Shown one piece after another: positions 18,293-26,746 of a DNA stretch of 64,000 nucleotides. The position numbers and the translations under genes were made by a program. The DNA comes from Catenuloplanes niger (GTDB taxonomy: Bacteria > Actinomycetota > Actinomycetes > Mycobacteriales > Micromonosporaceae), in assembly GCF_031458255.1 (NCBI RefSeq), contig NZ_JAVDYC010000001.1, positions 248,001 through 312,000 of the forward strand, written 5' to 3'. The notes under the pieces were generated by a model that made no database searches, was not told where the DNA came from, and saw only the letters and a list, made by a program, of their open reading frames with translations. Every line of letters begins with the position of its first letter. The stretch's first letter is position 1.

Positions 18293-19105
18293 ATGACGGT
18301 TCCCGACCCGGGGTTCATGGTCGCGTACTGCGAGCAGACGCTGCCCGGCATGCTGATCGACGTGTGCGAGGTCCCCGTGGAGCTCGCACACCGCATCGCC
18401 GTCGACGTGCTGCGCCGCGCCGAGGCGTTGGCCAGCCTGCCCACCCGCGAGCAGGACGTGCTGATCGCGCCGTTCGTCGAGGAGGCGTTCGCGCAGGAAC
18501 CGGCCGACGCGCCACTCGACCTGAAGGCCAAGGTCGCGCTGGTGGTCCGCAACAGCCTGCTCGACGAGGCGGTCCGGGCCGGCGCGCCGAGCTACGGCGT
18601 GGCGGCCGTGCTGCGCTACGCGGCCGCGCCGCTGTCCCACCTGCTCGGCGCGCGGCTGCGGGAACCGGTCGGGCTGGCCGGGATACATCCGTTCATGGGT
18701 CTGGCCGGGCGTTATCCGCGCGCGTGGACGTGCCTGGAGGCGCTCACCGACGGGTTCGCCGCGGGCGGGCAGCGCACGCTGACGCTGCCGACCGCGCCGG
18801 TCCCCGGCCTTCCCCCGCTGACCGACGACGGCCTGCTCGACCGCCTGCGCCGGGCTGCCACCGGGGACGCGGTGCTGCACGTGCCGGCGCTCGGTCACTG
18901 GTCCCGGGACAGCCGGCGCCTGCACGGCATCCTCGAGTTCCTGCTGGCCCACCGCGCCACCGTCCTGACCACCAACTACCTGATCCGCCCGACCGACGTG
19001 TGGGTGCGGCACGGCGACCTGGTCAGCCCGGACGACGCCGGTCTGCGCGACACTCGCGGCCTGGCCGGCGACCACCGCGCCCTCGCGGAGTCGGTCACGG
19101 CCTGA
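18293..19105 (+). CDS. Conserved-looking hypothetical protein, 270 residues
   Basis: A 270-residue soluble protein I do not recognise. It opens with a 60-residue helical region (TREQDVLIAPFVEEAFAQ), has a hydrophobic central segment and a C-terminal part with GDAVLHVPALGHWSRDSRRLHGILEFLLAHR and TNYLIRPTDVWVRHGDLVSP, which look like a globular alpha/beta domain. Codon use matches neighbours and the frame is open throughout, so it is probably real. A CATATTCT box about 14 bases upstream of the ATG may be a -10 element. It is separated from the aldarate operon by 51 bases. Confidence 0.6.
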   Translation: MTVPDPGFMVAYCEQTLPGMLIDVCEVPVELAHRIAVDVLRRAEALASLPTREQDVLIAPFVEEAFAQEPADAPLDLKAKVALVVRNSLLDEAVRAGAPSYGVAAVLRYAAAPLSHLLGARLREPVGLAGIHPFMGLAGRYPRAWTCLEALTDGFAAGGQRTLTLPTAPVPGLPPLTDDGLLDRLRRAATGDAVLHVPALGHWSRDSRRLHGILEFLLAHRATVLTTNYLIRPTDVWVRHGDLVSPDDAGLRDTRGLAGDHRALAESVTA

Positions 19106-19313
19106 CCCCCCGCCGCGACCTTGTCGCCGTCCTCGCCTGGGCGGCGCTTCGAGGCCGCCGGGGCCGCCGGAGATCCGATCAGCGTGGCGCCGTGCCGGCC
19201 GCGTGACGCGCCGCCGGGCGGGTGACGCCGGCGGCGGGCGGGTGACGCAGGCGCCGGCGCGGCGGGCACCTGGACGCCGGTGCCCGGCCGCAGCCGGGCG
19301 CCGCGGCGTGGAC
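19106..19313. other. Non-coding gap with short GC-rich direct repeats
   Basis: About 200 bases between convergent genes. It contains near-repeats of GCGGGTGACGCCGGCG around 19205-19260, with several inverted GGCGCC elements that could fold as a bidirectional terminator. No open frame looks coding. Confidence 0.4.
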
Positions 19314-20135
19314 TCAGGGCTTGCGGCCGACCGCGGTCCACACGTTGATGTCGGAGCGGGCCGGGATGGCCGTGCCCGGGTCCGGGCGCCACTCGCTGGC
19401 CGGGACGACGCCCGGCTCGATCAGCTCGAGGCCGTCGAAGAGCGCGGCGAACTCGTCCCGCGGTCGGGTCCACACGTCGGACCGGCCGGCCTCGACCAGC
19501 TGACGGTAGAGCGCCTGCTGCTCGGGCGTGCCGAAGTCGGAGGTGGCGTGCGTGGCGACCAGGTAGCTGCCGGACGGCAACGCGTCCAGCAGGCGGCCCA
19601 CCACCGGCTTCGCGGCGCCGTCGCCGTGGATGAAGTGCAGGACCGCGATCAGCATCAGGCCGACCGGCTGGGTCAGGTCCAGCGTCTCGCCCAGGATCGG
19701 GTCGGTGAGGATCGACTCCGGGTCGTTCAGGTCCGCCTCGATGTACGCGGTCCGGCCCTCGGGGCTGCTGTTGAGCAGCGCGCGGGCGTGCACCATCACC
19801 AGCGGGTCGTTGTCGACGTAGACGATGCGGCTCTCCGGCGCGTGCCGCTGCGCGACCTCGTGCGTGTTGTCCGCGGTCGGCAGGCCGGTGCCGATGTCGA
19901 GGAACTGCCGGATGCCGGCCTCGGCCGCGAGGAACCGGGTGGCGCGCTGCAGCAGCGCCCGGTTGGCGATCGCGCCGTCCCGCACCTTCGGGAAGTGTTT
20001 CTCCAGCTCGTCGCCGGAGGCGCGGTCCGCGGCGAAGTGGTCCTTGCCGCCCAGCCAGTAGTTGTAGCGCCGGGCCGGGTGCGCCACGGACGGGTCGATT
20101 CCTGGGGCGGCGGCGGCCGCGCTCGTGTCGTCCAC
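19314..20135 (-). CDS. SAM-dependent methyltransferase, DUF574 (PF04672) family
   Basis: A 273-residue member of the actinomycete-specific Methyltransf_19/DUF574 family. Diagnostic motifs are ARRYNYWLGGKDHFAADR near the N-terminus, the SAM-binding loop FLDIGTGLPTADNTHEVA, YVDNDPLVMVHARALL, and LMLIAVLHFIHG. Members are abundant in streptomycetes and relatives, sometimes within secondary-metabolite loci, but substrates are generally unknown. It is transcribed divergently from the membrane thioredoxin gene and stands alone. Confidence 0.88.
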   Translation of the reverse strand: MDDTSAAAAAPGIDPSVAHPARRYNYWLGGKDHFAADRASGDELEKHFPKVRDGAIANRALLQRATRFLAAEAGIRQFLDIGTGLPTADNTHEVAQRHAPESRIVYVDNDPLVMVHARALLNSSPEGRTAYIEADLNDPESILTDPILGETLDLTQPVGLMLIAVLHFIHGDGAAKPVVGRLLDALPSGSYLVATHATSDFGTPEQQALYRQLVEAGRSDVWTRPRDEFAALFDGLELIEPGVVPASEWRPDPGTAIPARSDINVWTAVGRKP

Positions 20136-20230
20136 GCCTGCACGATAGCGCTCACGATCGGATGGTCCACAAGCGACCGGGTGATGCCCGTTACGTGGCT
20201 ATTTCCTACCTGGGGTGTCAGGCTTTGCGC

Positions 20231-20665
20231 GTGTACGAGGGAGCGGTTGCGCTCGGTATCGTGCTGCTCACGGCGACGGTGTTCGGTCTGTGGTGGCGCG
20301 CCCGGGACGGCCGGATCAGAGCGGAGGCCGCGGTGGACGAGCACCGCCTCGATCCCGTGTTGCGTGACGCGCTCGGCGTGCCGCCGGGCGAGGTGACGCT
20401 GCTGCAGTTCTCCACCGCGTTCTGCCAGCCGTGCCGGGCGACCCGCGCGGTGCTGGCCGGCGTCGGCCGGGACGTGCCGGGGGTCCGGCACGTCGAGGTG
20501 GACGCGGAGAGCCATCTGGACGCGGTGCGCGCCCTGAACATATGGGCGACACCGACCACGCTCGTCATCGACCGGGACTCCCGGATCGTCGGCCGGGCCG
20601 GCGGCGTGCCGACCCGTCCCCAGGTGCTCGCGGCGATCGCGGCCCTTCAGAAAGAAGAACAGTGA
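20231..20665 (+). CDS. Membrane-anchored thioredoxin-like protein
   Basis: A 144-residue protein with one N-terminal membrane helix (GAVALGIVLLTATVFGLWW) followed by a thioredoxin domain bearing the CQPC redox motif in QFSTAFCQPCRATR and the cis-Pro loop WATPTTLV. It is expected to face the outside or the membrane and handle thiol-disulfide exchange. GTG 20231 is preferred because it starts right before the helix; an ATG at 20162 would add 23 unconserved residues. Its stop overlaps the GTG of the following DUF4395 gene (GTGA), a pairing seen repeatedly in actinomycetes. Confidence 0.85.
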   Translation: MYEGAVALGIVLLTATVFGLWWRARDGRIRAEAAVDEHRLDPVLRDALGVPPGEVTLLQFSTAFCQPCRATRAVLAGVGRDVPGVRHVEVDAESHLDAVRALNIWATPTTLVIDRDSRIVGRAGGVPTRPQVLAAIAALQKEEQ

Positions 20666-21075
20666 ACAACGGTATAGACCCGCGCGGCCCGCGATTCGGC
20701 GCCGCGATCACCTCCGTCGTCCTGGCGATCGTGCTGGTCACCGGCTCCGGCTGGCTCGCGCTCGCGCAGACAGTGGTCTTCGCGATCGGCGCGGTCAGCC
20801 TGCGCCACGGCCCGTACGGCCTGATCTACCGCACGCTGGTCGCGCCGCGACTGGCCCCGCCCGCCGAGCTGGAGGCGCCGGAGCCGCCGCGGTTCGCCCA
20901 GCTGGTCGGCATGATCTTCACGGTGATCGCGACGATCGGTTACCTCTCCGGCGCGCCGCTGATCGGCATGATCTTCACCGGCTTCGCGCTGTTCGCCGCG
21001 TTCCTCAACGCGGCGTTCGGCTTCTGCCTCGGCTGCCGGACGTACCTGATCATCCGACGGCTCGCGCCCCGCTGA
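20662..21075 (+). CDS. DUF4395 membrane protein
   Basis: A 137-residue DUF4395 protein with four hydrophobic segments and the family's PRGPRFGAAITSVVL start and C-terminal FGFCLGCRTYLIIRRL. The two Cys in FCLGC may exchange electrons with the thioredoxin-like partner encoded just upstream (overlap GTGA). Together they probably form a membrane thiol-redox module; the cargo is unknown. The 3' end overlaps the convergent S37 peptidase gene by 26 bases. Confidence 0.85.
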   Translation: MNNGIDPRGPRFGAAITSVVLAIVLVTGSGWLALAQTVVFAIGAVSLRHGPYGLIYRTLVAPRLAPPAELEAPEPPRFAQLVGMIFTVIATIGYLSGAPLIGMIFTGFALFAAFLNAAFGFCLGCRTYLIIRRLAPR

Positions 21076-22459
21076 CCCCGCGCGCCGGTGGCAGCATGTC
21101 GTCGAACGGCAGCGGTGCCACCCGCGCGGAGTCCATGGCCCCGGTCACGTTCGCCCAGCGGCGCAGCGTGGCCGTGGCCGCGGCCGCGTCGTCGGCGGCC
21201 AGCCGGGAGATGTTCGCACCGTGGTTCGCGCCGGGCGCCACGAACCGGTACGAGTCGCGGCGGCTGGGCGTGAACGCCTCCGCGCCCCACGGGTCGTTCT
21301 CGCCGTAGACGAACAGCATGCGCGGCGCGGCCGTGCGCACCCACAGGTCGACGTCCAGCATCGGGATCGGGTTGTGCGGTGCGCGCAGCTCACGGGGCAG
21401 CGCGGACAGCGCGCTGTAGAGGCCGGGGTACCGGGTGAGGCCGCGCAGGTGGTCGAAGCGCAGGCTGGGCCAGCCGAGCTGGGTCGCGGCCTGGTAGTAG
21501 TACGGCCAGTAGTACTCCAGCGTCTGGTCGGTGTAGAACGACCAGCCCGCGACCGCGTCGAACCAGGCGTAGATCTCGTCGTCGGTCGCGGTCACCGGCG
21601 GCACGGTCGCGCAGTCCGCGGCCGTGCGGTACTGCCAGAACGCCCACACCGTGTCCAGCACGGTCATCTCGAACGCGCGGTCGGCGGTGCCGAGCGTGCG
21701 GGAGAACGTCCAGCCGGCCGCGGTCGCGGCCGCCGCCAGCCGGGGCACCAGCCGGTCGCGCCGCTTCAGCGCCTCGCGCTGCATGTCGTCGAGCGCGCGC
21801 CGGCAGGCCACGTCGCCCACGGTGGCGAAGAACCGGTCGTAGGCGCCGTCAAGGTTGTTGAGCACGTCGTTCGGCGCGACGTAGGCGACCACGCCGTCCA
21901 CGTCGCCGGGGTAGAACCGGCGGTGGTAGACCGAGGTCATGCCGCCCTTGCTGGCGCCGGTCTGGATCCACTTGCCGGAGTAGACCGACTTCAGCGCGGT
22001 GACGATGCGGTGCTCGTCCGTCGCCTCCTGCCAGATGGTCAGGTCGGACCAGTCGGCCGGGGACGGCCGGGACGGCGTGAAGAACCGGTGCTCGACGGAC
22101 ACCTGGTTCGCGTCGAGCAGCCGGGTCGGCTCGGTGCGCGACGCGGTGGGCGTGGCGGGCAGCCCGTAACCGCTGGTGGCGAGCACGACCGGCGCGTCGG
22201 ACGAGCGGTGCAGCAACGTCAGCCGCTGCTCGTAGGTGCCGCGCCCGGGGTGCCGGTGGTCGGCCGGCTGCCGGTAGGTGAGCACGAAGAACCGGTAGCC
22301 GATGGGCGCGCTCTCGGACACCACGGTCAGCCCGGGGATCGCGGACAGCCGGTCGAGGAGATCGTCGGCCGCGGACGCCGGAGCCGCCGCGGACGCCGGA
22401 ACGGCCGGTGCGATCAGGGCCAGCACGAGGACGAGGACCGTCAGCAGACGACTACGCAT
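21050..22459 (-). CDS. Secreted S37-family prolyl tri/tetrapeptidyl aminopeptidase
   Basis: A 469-residue exported serine peptidase of family S37, like the mycelial prolyl aminopeptidases of streptomycetes that trim peptides ending in proline. A Sec signal peptide is visible (RSRLLTVLVLVLALIAPAVPASAAA, cleavage about residue 25). The alpha/beta hydrolase nucleophile lies in QTGASKGGMT, the acid in FVYGENDPWG and the His in GANHGANIS. It probably feeds extracellular peptides to importers. It converges with DUF4395 and follows the GH67 gene by 9 bases, so cotranscription with that gene is possible. Confidence 0.9.
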   Translation of the reverse strand: MRSRLLTVLVLVLALIAPAVPASAAAPASAADDLLDRLSAIPGLTVVSESAPIGYRFFVLTYRQPADHRHPGRGTYEQRLTLLHRSSDAPVVLATSGYGLPATPTASRTEPTRLLDANQVSVEHRFFTPSRPSPADWSDLTIWQEATDEHRIVTALKSVYSGKWIQTGASKGGMTSVYHRRFYPGDVDGVVAYVAPNDVLNNLDGAYDRFFATVGDVACRRALDDMQREALKRRDRLVPRLAAAATAAGWTFSRTLGTADRAFEMTVLDTVWAFWQYRTAADCATVPPVTATDDEIYAWFDAVAGWSFYTDQTLEYYWPYYYQAATQLGWPSLRFDHLRGLTRYPGLYSALSALPRELRAPHNPIPMLDVDLWVRTAAPRMLFVYGENDPWGAEAFTPSRRDSYRFVAPGANHGANISRLAADDAAAATATLRRWANVTGAMDSARVAPLPFDDMLPPARGVSGARAVG

Positions 22460-22468
22460 TGACAGAGC

Positions 22469-24397
22469 CTAATAGATCATCCGGCCGTACGCGTCCCCGA
22501 TCCCGGACTTGCGGAAGAAATATGTGTTGATCTGATCGCGCCACTCGATCGCGGACCGCAACTGCTCGTCGAGCAGCGCGGCCACCCGGGCGTGCACGTC
22601 CGGGTCGATCCTCAGCCGCCGCCAGCGCTCCCGCGCGGCCGCCACCCGCGCCACCCCGTCGAAGTGGGTGTCGTAGATGTGCTGGATCACGGTCCGGCCG
22701 GACCGCAGCACGTGCGTGTAGGACACGTGGTGCAGGAACAGCAGCAGCTCGTCGGGGCAGTCGGCCAGGGACTCGAAGACCTCGCTCCACGGGTACGGAT
22801 AGAGCCCGGCGAACCCGGTGCCGGTCGCCACCGTGCGGTCCACGCCGACGCCGTCCCGGTCCGCGAAGTGGTAGGTGCCCCAGGGCGTGTACTCGTACCC
22901 GTCCACGTCCGGGCCGTAGTGATGACCGGGCCGGACCATGAACCCGACGCCGAGCGGCGCGGTGTAGCTCTCGTACGTGCGCCACGAGTCGTCCATGATC
23001 GCGTGGAGCGCCGCCCGCGTACCGTCGTCCGCGCCGAACGTCAGCGTGATCCACTCGTCCAGGATCTCGCCCGGCGTCAGCGTCGGGTCCCAGGCCAGCC
23101 GGCCGAACGCGTAGAGATTCGCCTGCGCGAGCGGGTGCCCGGTCCAGAACGGGTCGTCGCCGGTGTTCGCGACCGCGACCACCTCCGCGACCGTGCCGGC
23201 GATCGGCGGCCCGTCGTCGCCGCGCGGCCGGAACCCGAGGATGCCCGACCACATCGGCGCCAGGTAGCAGACGTGCTTCTGCTGGCCGGTGTACTCCTGG
23301 GTGGCCTGCAACTCGAGCGCCAGCCGGGTGCGCGGCATCGCGGCCAGCACCGGCGACACCGGCTCGCGCGGCTGGAAGTCCATCGGGCCGTGCTTGACCT
23401 GCACGATCACGGAGTCGGCGAACGCGCCGTCGAGCGGCGTGAAGTGGTCGAAGGCGGCGCGGGCCCGGTCGGTGGAACGGTCCCGCCAGTCCTGCCGGTG
23501 GTCGTAGACGAACGCGCGCCAGTGCACCGTCGCACCGTACGGCGCGAGCGCCTCGGCCAGCATGTTCGCGCCGTCCGCGTGCGTGCGGCCGTAGGCGAAC
23601 GGGCCCGGCTGCCCCTCGGAGTCGGCCTTGACCAGTACGCCGCCGAAGTCCGGGATCCGCTCGCAGACACCGGCGAGGGTGAGCGCCCACCAGGAGCGCA
23701 CGGCCGGGTCGAGCGGGTCCGCGGTGTCCAGGCCGCCGAGCAGCATCGGCGCGGCGAACGTGACGGCGAGGTGCACGCGGATGCCGTACGGCCGGAACTG
23801 CTCCGCCAGCAGCACGATCTCGGCGAGCCGGTCGGTGAGCAGCCGCGCCTCGGTCGCGTGCACGTTGACGTTGTTGAGCGCGACCGCGTTGATCCCGACG
23901 CCGGCCAGCAGCCGGGCGTAGTCGCGGATCCGCGGCAGGTCGGCGGTGCGCAGCGCACCGGCCGACCAGAACAGCGAGCCGCCGGCGTAACCGCGCTCGA
24001 CCTGGCCCATCACGGGGTGGACGTCGACGTTGTCCCAGTGGTCGAGCATGCGGCGCGGGAACGCCGGAGCGCTGTCGACGCGCGGGCCGGGGGTGAACGC
24101 GGACTCCCCCATCCGTACCGTGGCGAACAGCCCGTGCAGCAGCCCGGCGTGCGTCGCGGCCGTGACCGTGGTCGCGCGCTGCTCGCGGACGATGGCGTAG
24201 CCATGGTGGGCCGGCCCGGCCAGCGTGAGGATCAGGTCGGCGTCGCCGGAGGTGACCAGCTCGCCGCCGTGCGCGGCGACGGCGGCCTCGACCTCGTCGC
24301 GGACCGTGCCGGGCACGTCGACGCGGACCCGGCGGCTGCCGATCGGGCGCCACACCCCGGCCGGCAACCACGCCGGGTGAACGGTGACATTCGTCAA
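22469..24397 (-). CDS. aguA: GH67 alpha-glucuronidase
   Basis: A 642-residue intracellular glycoside hydrolase of family 67, which releases 4-O-methyl-glucuronic acid from the non-reducing end of aldouronic acids produced from glucuronoxylan. The catalytic acid is the Glu of LVKADSEGQPGPF (about residue 261), and the two proposed base residues are in KHGPMDFQPREP (Asp) and LELQATQEYTGQ (Glu). No signal peptide is seen, agreeing with the usual cytoplasmic location. It gives a source of glucuronate near the glucarate operon 4 kb away, but the uronate dehydrogenase that would link them is not in the window. Confidence 0.93.
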   Translation of the reverse strand: MTNVTVHPAWLPAGVWRPIGSRRVRVDVPGTVRDEVEAAVAAHGGELVTSGDADLILTLAGPAHHGYAIVREQRATTVTAATHAGLLHGLFATVRMGESAFTPGPRVDSAPAFPRRMLDHWDNVDVHPVMGQVERGYAGGSLFWSAGALRTADLPRIRDYARLLAGVGINAVALNNVNVHATEARLLTDRLAEIVLLAEQFRPYGIRVHLAVTFAAPMLLGGLDTADPLDPAVRSWWALTLAGVCERIPDFGGVLVKADSEGQPGPFAYGRTHADGANMLAEALAPYGATVHWRAFVYDHRQDWRDRSTDRARAAFDHFTPLDGAFADSVIVQVKHGPMDFQPREPVSPVLAAMPRTRLALELQATQEYTGQQKHVCYLAPMWSGILGFRPRGDDGPPIAGTVAEVVAVANTGDDPFWTGHPLAQANLYAFGRLAWDPTLTPGEILDEWITLTFGADDGTRAALHAIMDDSWRTYESYTAPLGVGFMVRPGHHYGPDVDGYEYTPWGTYHFADRDGVGVDRTVATGTGFAGLYPYPWSEVFESLADCPDELLLFLHHVSYTHVLRSGRTVIQHIYDTHFDGVARVAAARERWRRLRIDPDVHARVAALLDEQLRSAIEWRDQINTYFFRKSGIGDAYGRMIY

Positions 24398-24451
24398 TGC
24401 GGGCCTCCCAGGCGATTCTGGGATCGCCGCCGCCCCGCTGTCAACGCCGTC

Positions 24452-24871
24452 TCAGGCGTCCGCCCAGCGGGGTATCAGCGCGGCCTGACCGGCCTCGAGG
24501 TTCCACACCGTGACGTCCGCTATCCAGAATGGACGACCGTCGCGACCGACCCGCAGCCCGCGGTAACCGCGCACGAAACCCTGGCTGCGCACCGACTCCA
24601 GGAACGCGGCCCGCGCGGCCCGGTCCTGCGCGGCGGCGGACAACCGGGACGGCAGGCCGACGAACTCGTCCCGGTCGTAGCCGAACAGCCGCTGCGCCGT
24701 GCGGTTCGCGTAGACGAACCGCGGGTCGGCCGCGTCGTCCTGGGCGAGCAGGCCGAACGGCGCCTCGTACAGCCAGGTGGCGGCCGCCGCGCCGGTCAGC
24801 CCGTCCGGCAGCAGCCGCTCGCCGACGACCCGGGTGAAACTGTCCGCGAGCGTGGCCTCGATCGTCCTCAT
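24452..24871 (-). CDS. MEKHLA/PAS-domain protein
   Basis: A 139-residue single PAS-like domain of the MEKHLA type. Family marks are LYEAPFGLLAQDDAADPRFVYANRTAQRLFGYDRDEFVGLPSR (given in parts: ANRTAQRLFGY and FVGLPSRLSA) and a C-terminal FWIADVTVWNL. Such domains are thought to sense small ligands or redox state and often occur alone next to hydrolases or oxidoreductases. ATG 24871 is chosen because the domain begins within 30 residues of it. It lies 16 bases downstream of the alpha/beta hydrolase gene on the same strand, so it is likely cotranscribed. Confidence 0.82.
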   Translation of the reverse strand: MRTIEATLADSFTRVVGERLLPDGLTGAAAATWLYEAPFGLLAQDDAADPRFVYANRTAQRLFGYDRDEFVGLPSRLSAAAQDRAARAAFLESVRSQGFVRGYRGLRVGRDGRPFWIADVTVWNLEAGQAALIPRWADA

Positions 24872-24887
24872 CGGACGAGAATATTGC

Positions 24888-25613
24888 TCAGCCGAGCGTG
24901 CGCAGCAACGCGGCCAGCTCATCCGGGACGGTCACCATGCAGTCGTGGCCGCTGCGCAGCTCCCGAACCTGCGCCGGGGTGCCGTTCGGCTGGGTCGCCG
25001 GCACCGGGCGGCGGGTGATGCCGTCGACCTCGAGGCCCACGCAGTGGATATGGGTCCGCGGGATCGCGGCGGCGGCCGGGTCGTCCAGCCGGACCGGCTG
25101 CCGGTAGGCGCGGACCGGCTCGTCCACCAGCATGCCGCGCACCCAGGCCCGGTCGTCCGGGTCGGTCACGCCGAACAGGCCGTGCGGCGCCGGCAGCTCC
25201 GGCAGCGGCGGGATCCGCCACGGCGTGCCGGACGCGGCCGCGGCCTCGATCAGCGTCGCGGTGATCGGCATGACGTCGACCGCGGTCTCGCCGTCGACCG
25301 GGACCATCGCGTCGAGGTAGACCAGGTGGCCGATCCGGTCCGGCACCCGGTTCGCGACGGACGAGACGACCAGGCCGGCGAAGCTGTGCCCGACCAGGAT
25401 CACGTCGGTGAGGTCGGCCGCGAGGATCACGCCGGTGACGTCGTCGACGTAGGTGTCCAGGCCGACGTCCGGGGTGAGCAGGTGCGCGGTGTCGCCGTGG
25501 CCGGTCAGCGAGGGCGCGAGAACGCGATGCCCGGCGGCGGTCAGCAGCGGCACGACCCGGTCCCAGACCTCGCCGCTGTGCCAGGCGCCGTGAACCAGCA
25601 GGTAGGTGCTCAT
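24888..25613 (-). CDS. Alpha/beta hydrolase
   Basis: A 241-residue alpha/beta hydrolase of the esterase/salicylate-esterase-like type. The oxyanion loop is LVHGAWHSG at residues 6-14, the nucleophile elbow GHSFAG puts Ser at 77, the acid is probably in the VGLEVDG region and the His in RSGHDCMV. No signal peptide. It is transcribed divergently from a TetR repressor with two perfect palindromes between them, so it is very likely repressed by that regulator and induced by its substrate or a related compound. Confidence 0.88.
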   Translation of the reverse strand: MSTYLLVHGAWHSGEVWDRVVPLLTAAGHRVLAPSLTGHGDTAHLLTPDVGLDTYVDDVTGVILAADLTDVILVGHSFAGLVVSSVANRVPDRIGHLVYLDAMVPVDGETAVDVMPITATLIEAAAASGTPWRIPPLPELPAPHGLFGVTDPDDRAWVRGMLVDEPVRAYRQPVRLDDPAAAAIPRTHIHCVGLEVDGITRRPVPATQPNGTPAQVRELRSGHDCMVTVPDELAALLRTLG

Positions 25614-25649
25614 GGGGTGACTGCCTCCCGGCTAGGATGACGAACAAAG

Positions 25650-25690
25650 CGGGACGACGTCCCGTTTCGACGATACGGGACACTGTCCCG
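25650..25690. promoter_or_regulatory. Twin operators, CGGGAC-N3-GTCCCG type
   Basis: Two perfect inverted repeats of 15 bases, CGGGACGACGTCCCG (25650-25664) and CGGGACACTGTCCCG (25676-25690), lie in the 100-base gap between the alpha/beta hydrolase and the TetR gene. Their centres are 26 bases apart, so two dimers could bind on nearly the same face of the helix. They would block both divergent promoters. Assignment to this TetR protein is inferred from position. Confidence 0.8.
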
Positions 25691-25713
25691 TTTACGGAAC
25701 GGGGGTGTGGGCG

Positions 25714-26391
25714 ATGCACGACACAGTGCCGACGGGTGACCCGGTGGCGGCCGGGATCGGTGCGGCGGGGGCCGATGCGGTGGACGGTGCGGCGGTGGAC
25801 GGTTCCGGTGCGGCGGTGGACGGTTCCGGTGGGGCGGTGGCGCGGCCGAGGCGGGCGGACGCGCGGCGCAATCAGAAGGCGCTGCTCGACGCCGCCGCCG
25901 CGGTGTTCGTCCGGTCCGGCGTGGAGGCACCGATCCGCGACATCGCGGCCGAGGCCGGCGTCGGCACCGCCACGATCTACCGGCACTTCCCCACCCGCGC
26001 CGACCTGATCATCGCGGTCTACCGGCACCAGGTGGAGGCGCTCGCCGCGGCCGGCCCGGAGCTGCTGTCCTCGGCCCCCGGCCCGTACGCGGCGCTGCGG
26101 CAGTGGTTCGAGACGTTCGTCGACTTCGTCATCACCAAGCTCGGCCTGGCCGCGGTGCTGCAGTCCGACGACCCCTGCTACGACCCGCTGCACTCCTACT
26201 TCCTGGAGCGCCTCGAACCGGTCTGCGCCCGGCTGCTCACGGCCGCGGCCGAGTCCGGCGAGATCCGCCCCGGCCAGGACGCCGCCGAACTGATGTGGGC
26301 CGTCGGGGGCATCTGCGCCGGCGCCGGCCGGAACTCCCGCTACGACGCCCGCCGCCTGGTGCTGCTGCTCATCGCCGGCCTGCGCCCCTGA
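25714..26391 (+). CDS. TetR-family repressor
   Basis: A 225-residue TetR regulator. A ~45-residue N-terminal tail rich in Ala, Gly, Asp and Val precedes the helix-turn-helix (IRDIAAEAGVGTATIYRHF, about residues 74-92). The tail contains two and a half copies of a 21-base repeat (25786-25840) encoding GAAVDGS units. The C-terminal domain matches the TetR_C_33-like class (WFETFVDFVITKLG, ELMWAVGGICAGAG). ATG 25714 is chosen over GTG 25705. The protein faces the alpha/beta hydrolase gene across two palindromes, its probable operator. Confidence 0.88.
   Translation: MHDTVPTGDPVAAGIGAAGADAVDGAAVDGSGAAVDGSGGAVARPRRADARRNQKALLDAAAAVFVRSGVEAPIRDIAAEAGVGTATIYRHFPTRADLIIAVYRHQVEALAAAGPELLSSAPGPYAALRQWFETFVDFVITKLGLAAVLQSDDPCYDPLHSYFLERLEPVCARLLTAAAESGEIRPGQDAAELMWAVGGICAGAGRNSRYDARRLVLLLIAGLRP
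25786..25840 (+). repeat. 21-base tandem repeat in the TetR N-terminal tail
   Basis: Two exact copies of a 21-base unit, GGTGCGGCGGTGGACGGTTC plus one C (25786-25806, 25807-25827), and a partial third copy to 25840. The repeat is in frame and encodes seven residues per unit in a region predicted to be disordered, so copy number could vary without disrupting the protein. Confidence 0.8.
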
Positions 26392-26746
26392 CCGGTCCAC
26401 CGCCCGGCACGGCGATCGAGGCACCACATCGCCGGGCCGGGCGTCCCACGCCGGTGTGCGCGCCTCGCGCTCCGGGCCGCGCGGCAGAACCGGCTCGAGC
26501 GCGTGTCCCGGAGCGCCTGATGGCCCGCCTGGACACGGTCGACACCAAGGTCTTGTCAACCCGGCCCGGACGGCGCCGACGCCGTCCGGAACCTCGGGGC
26601 GGAGACGCTCGACCGGGCCAGATCCGGGGCCGGTGGGATCGCCGAACGCGCGCTCCGCCGGCGGGGTGACGACCGCGCCGACCCGCGAGGGTGGGTCGAC
26701 CGGTTAATCGCTGGCCGCCACGTCCGTCACCGGTAAGGATCGGGCC
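26392..26746. other. 355-base gap, no gene recognised
   Basis: The interval between the TetR gene and the acetyltransferase gene. It is GC-rich with several short inverted repeats (for example around 26405-26440) that could terminate transcription of the TetR gene. Possible frames crossing it are low-complexity Arg/Pro/Gly strings and lack ribosome binding sites, so I see no coding evidence. Confidence 0.4.

Noticed and set aside
21221-22462. Plus-strand frame opposite the S37 peptidase
   Set aside because: It is antisense to a complete secreted enzyme and has no recognisable fold.
22592-25018. Very long plus-strand frame across the GH67 and PAS genes
   Set aside because: No domain or ribosome binding site; all residues are explained by the opposite-strand genes.
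26392-26746. Minus-strand frame overlapping the acetyltransferase gene start
   Set aside because: It is Arg/Pro rich, lacks a ribosome binding site and overlaps a real gene.
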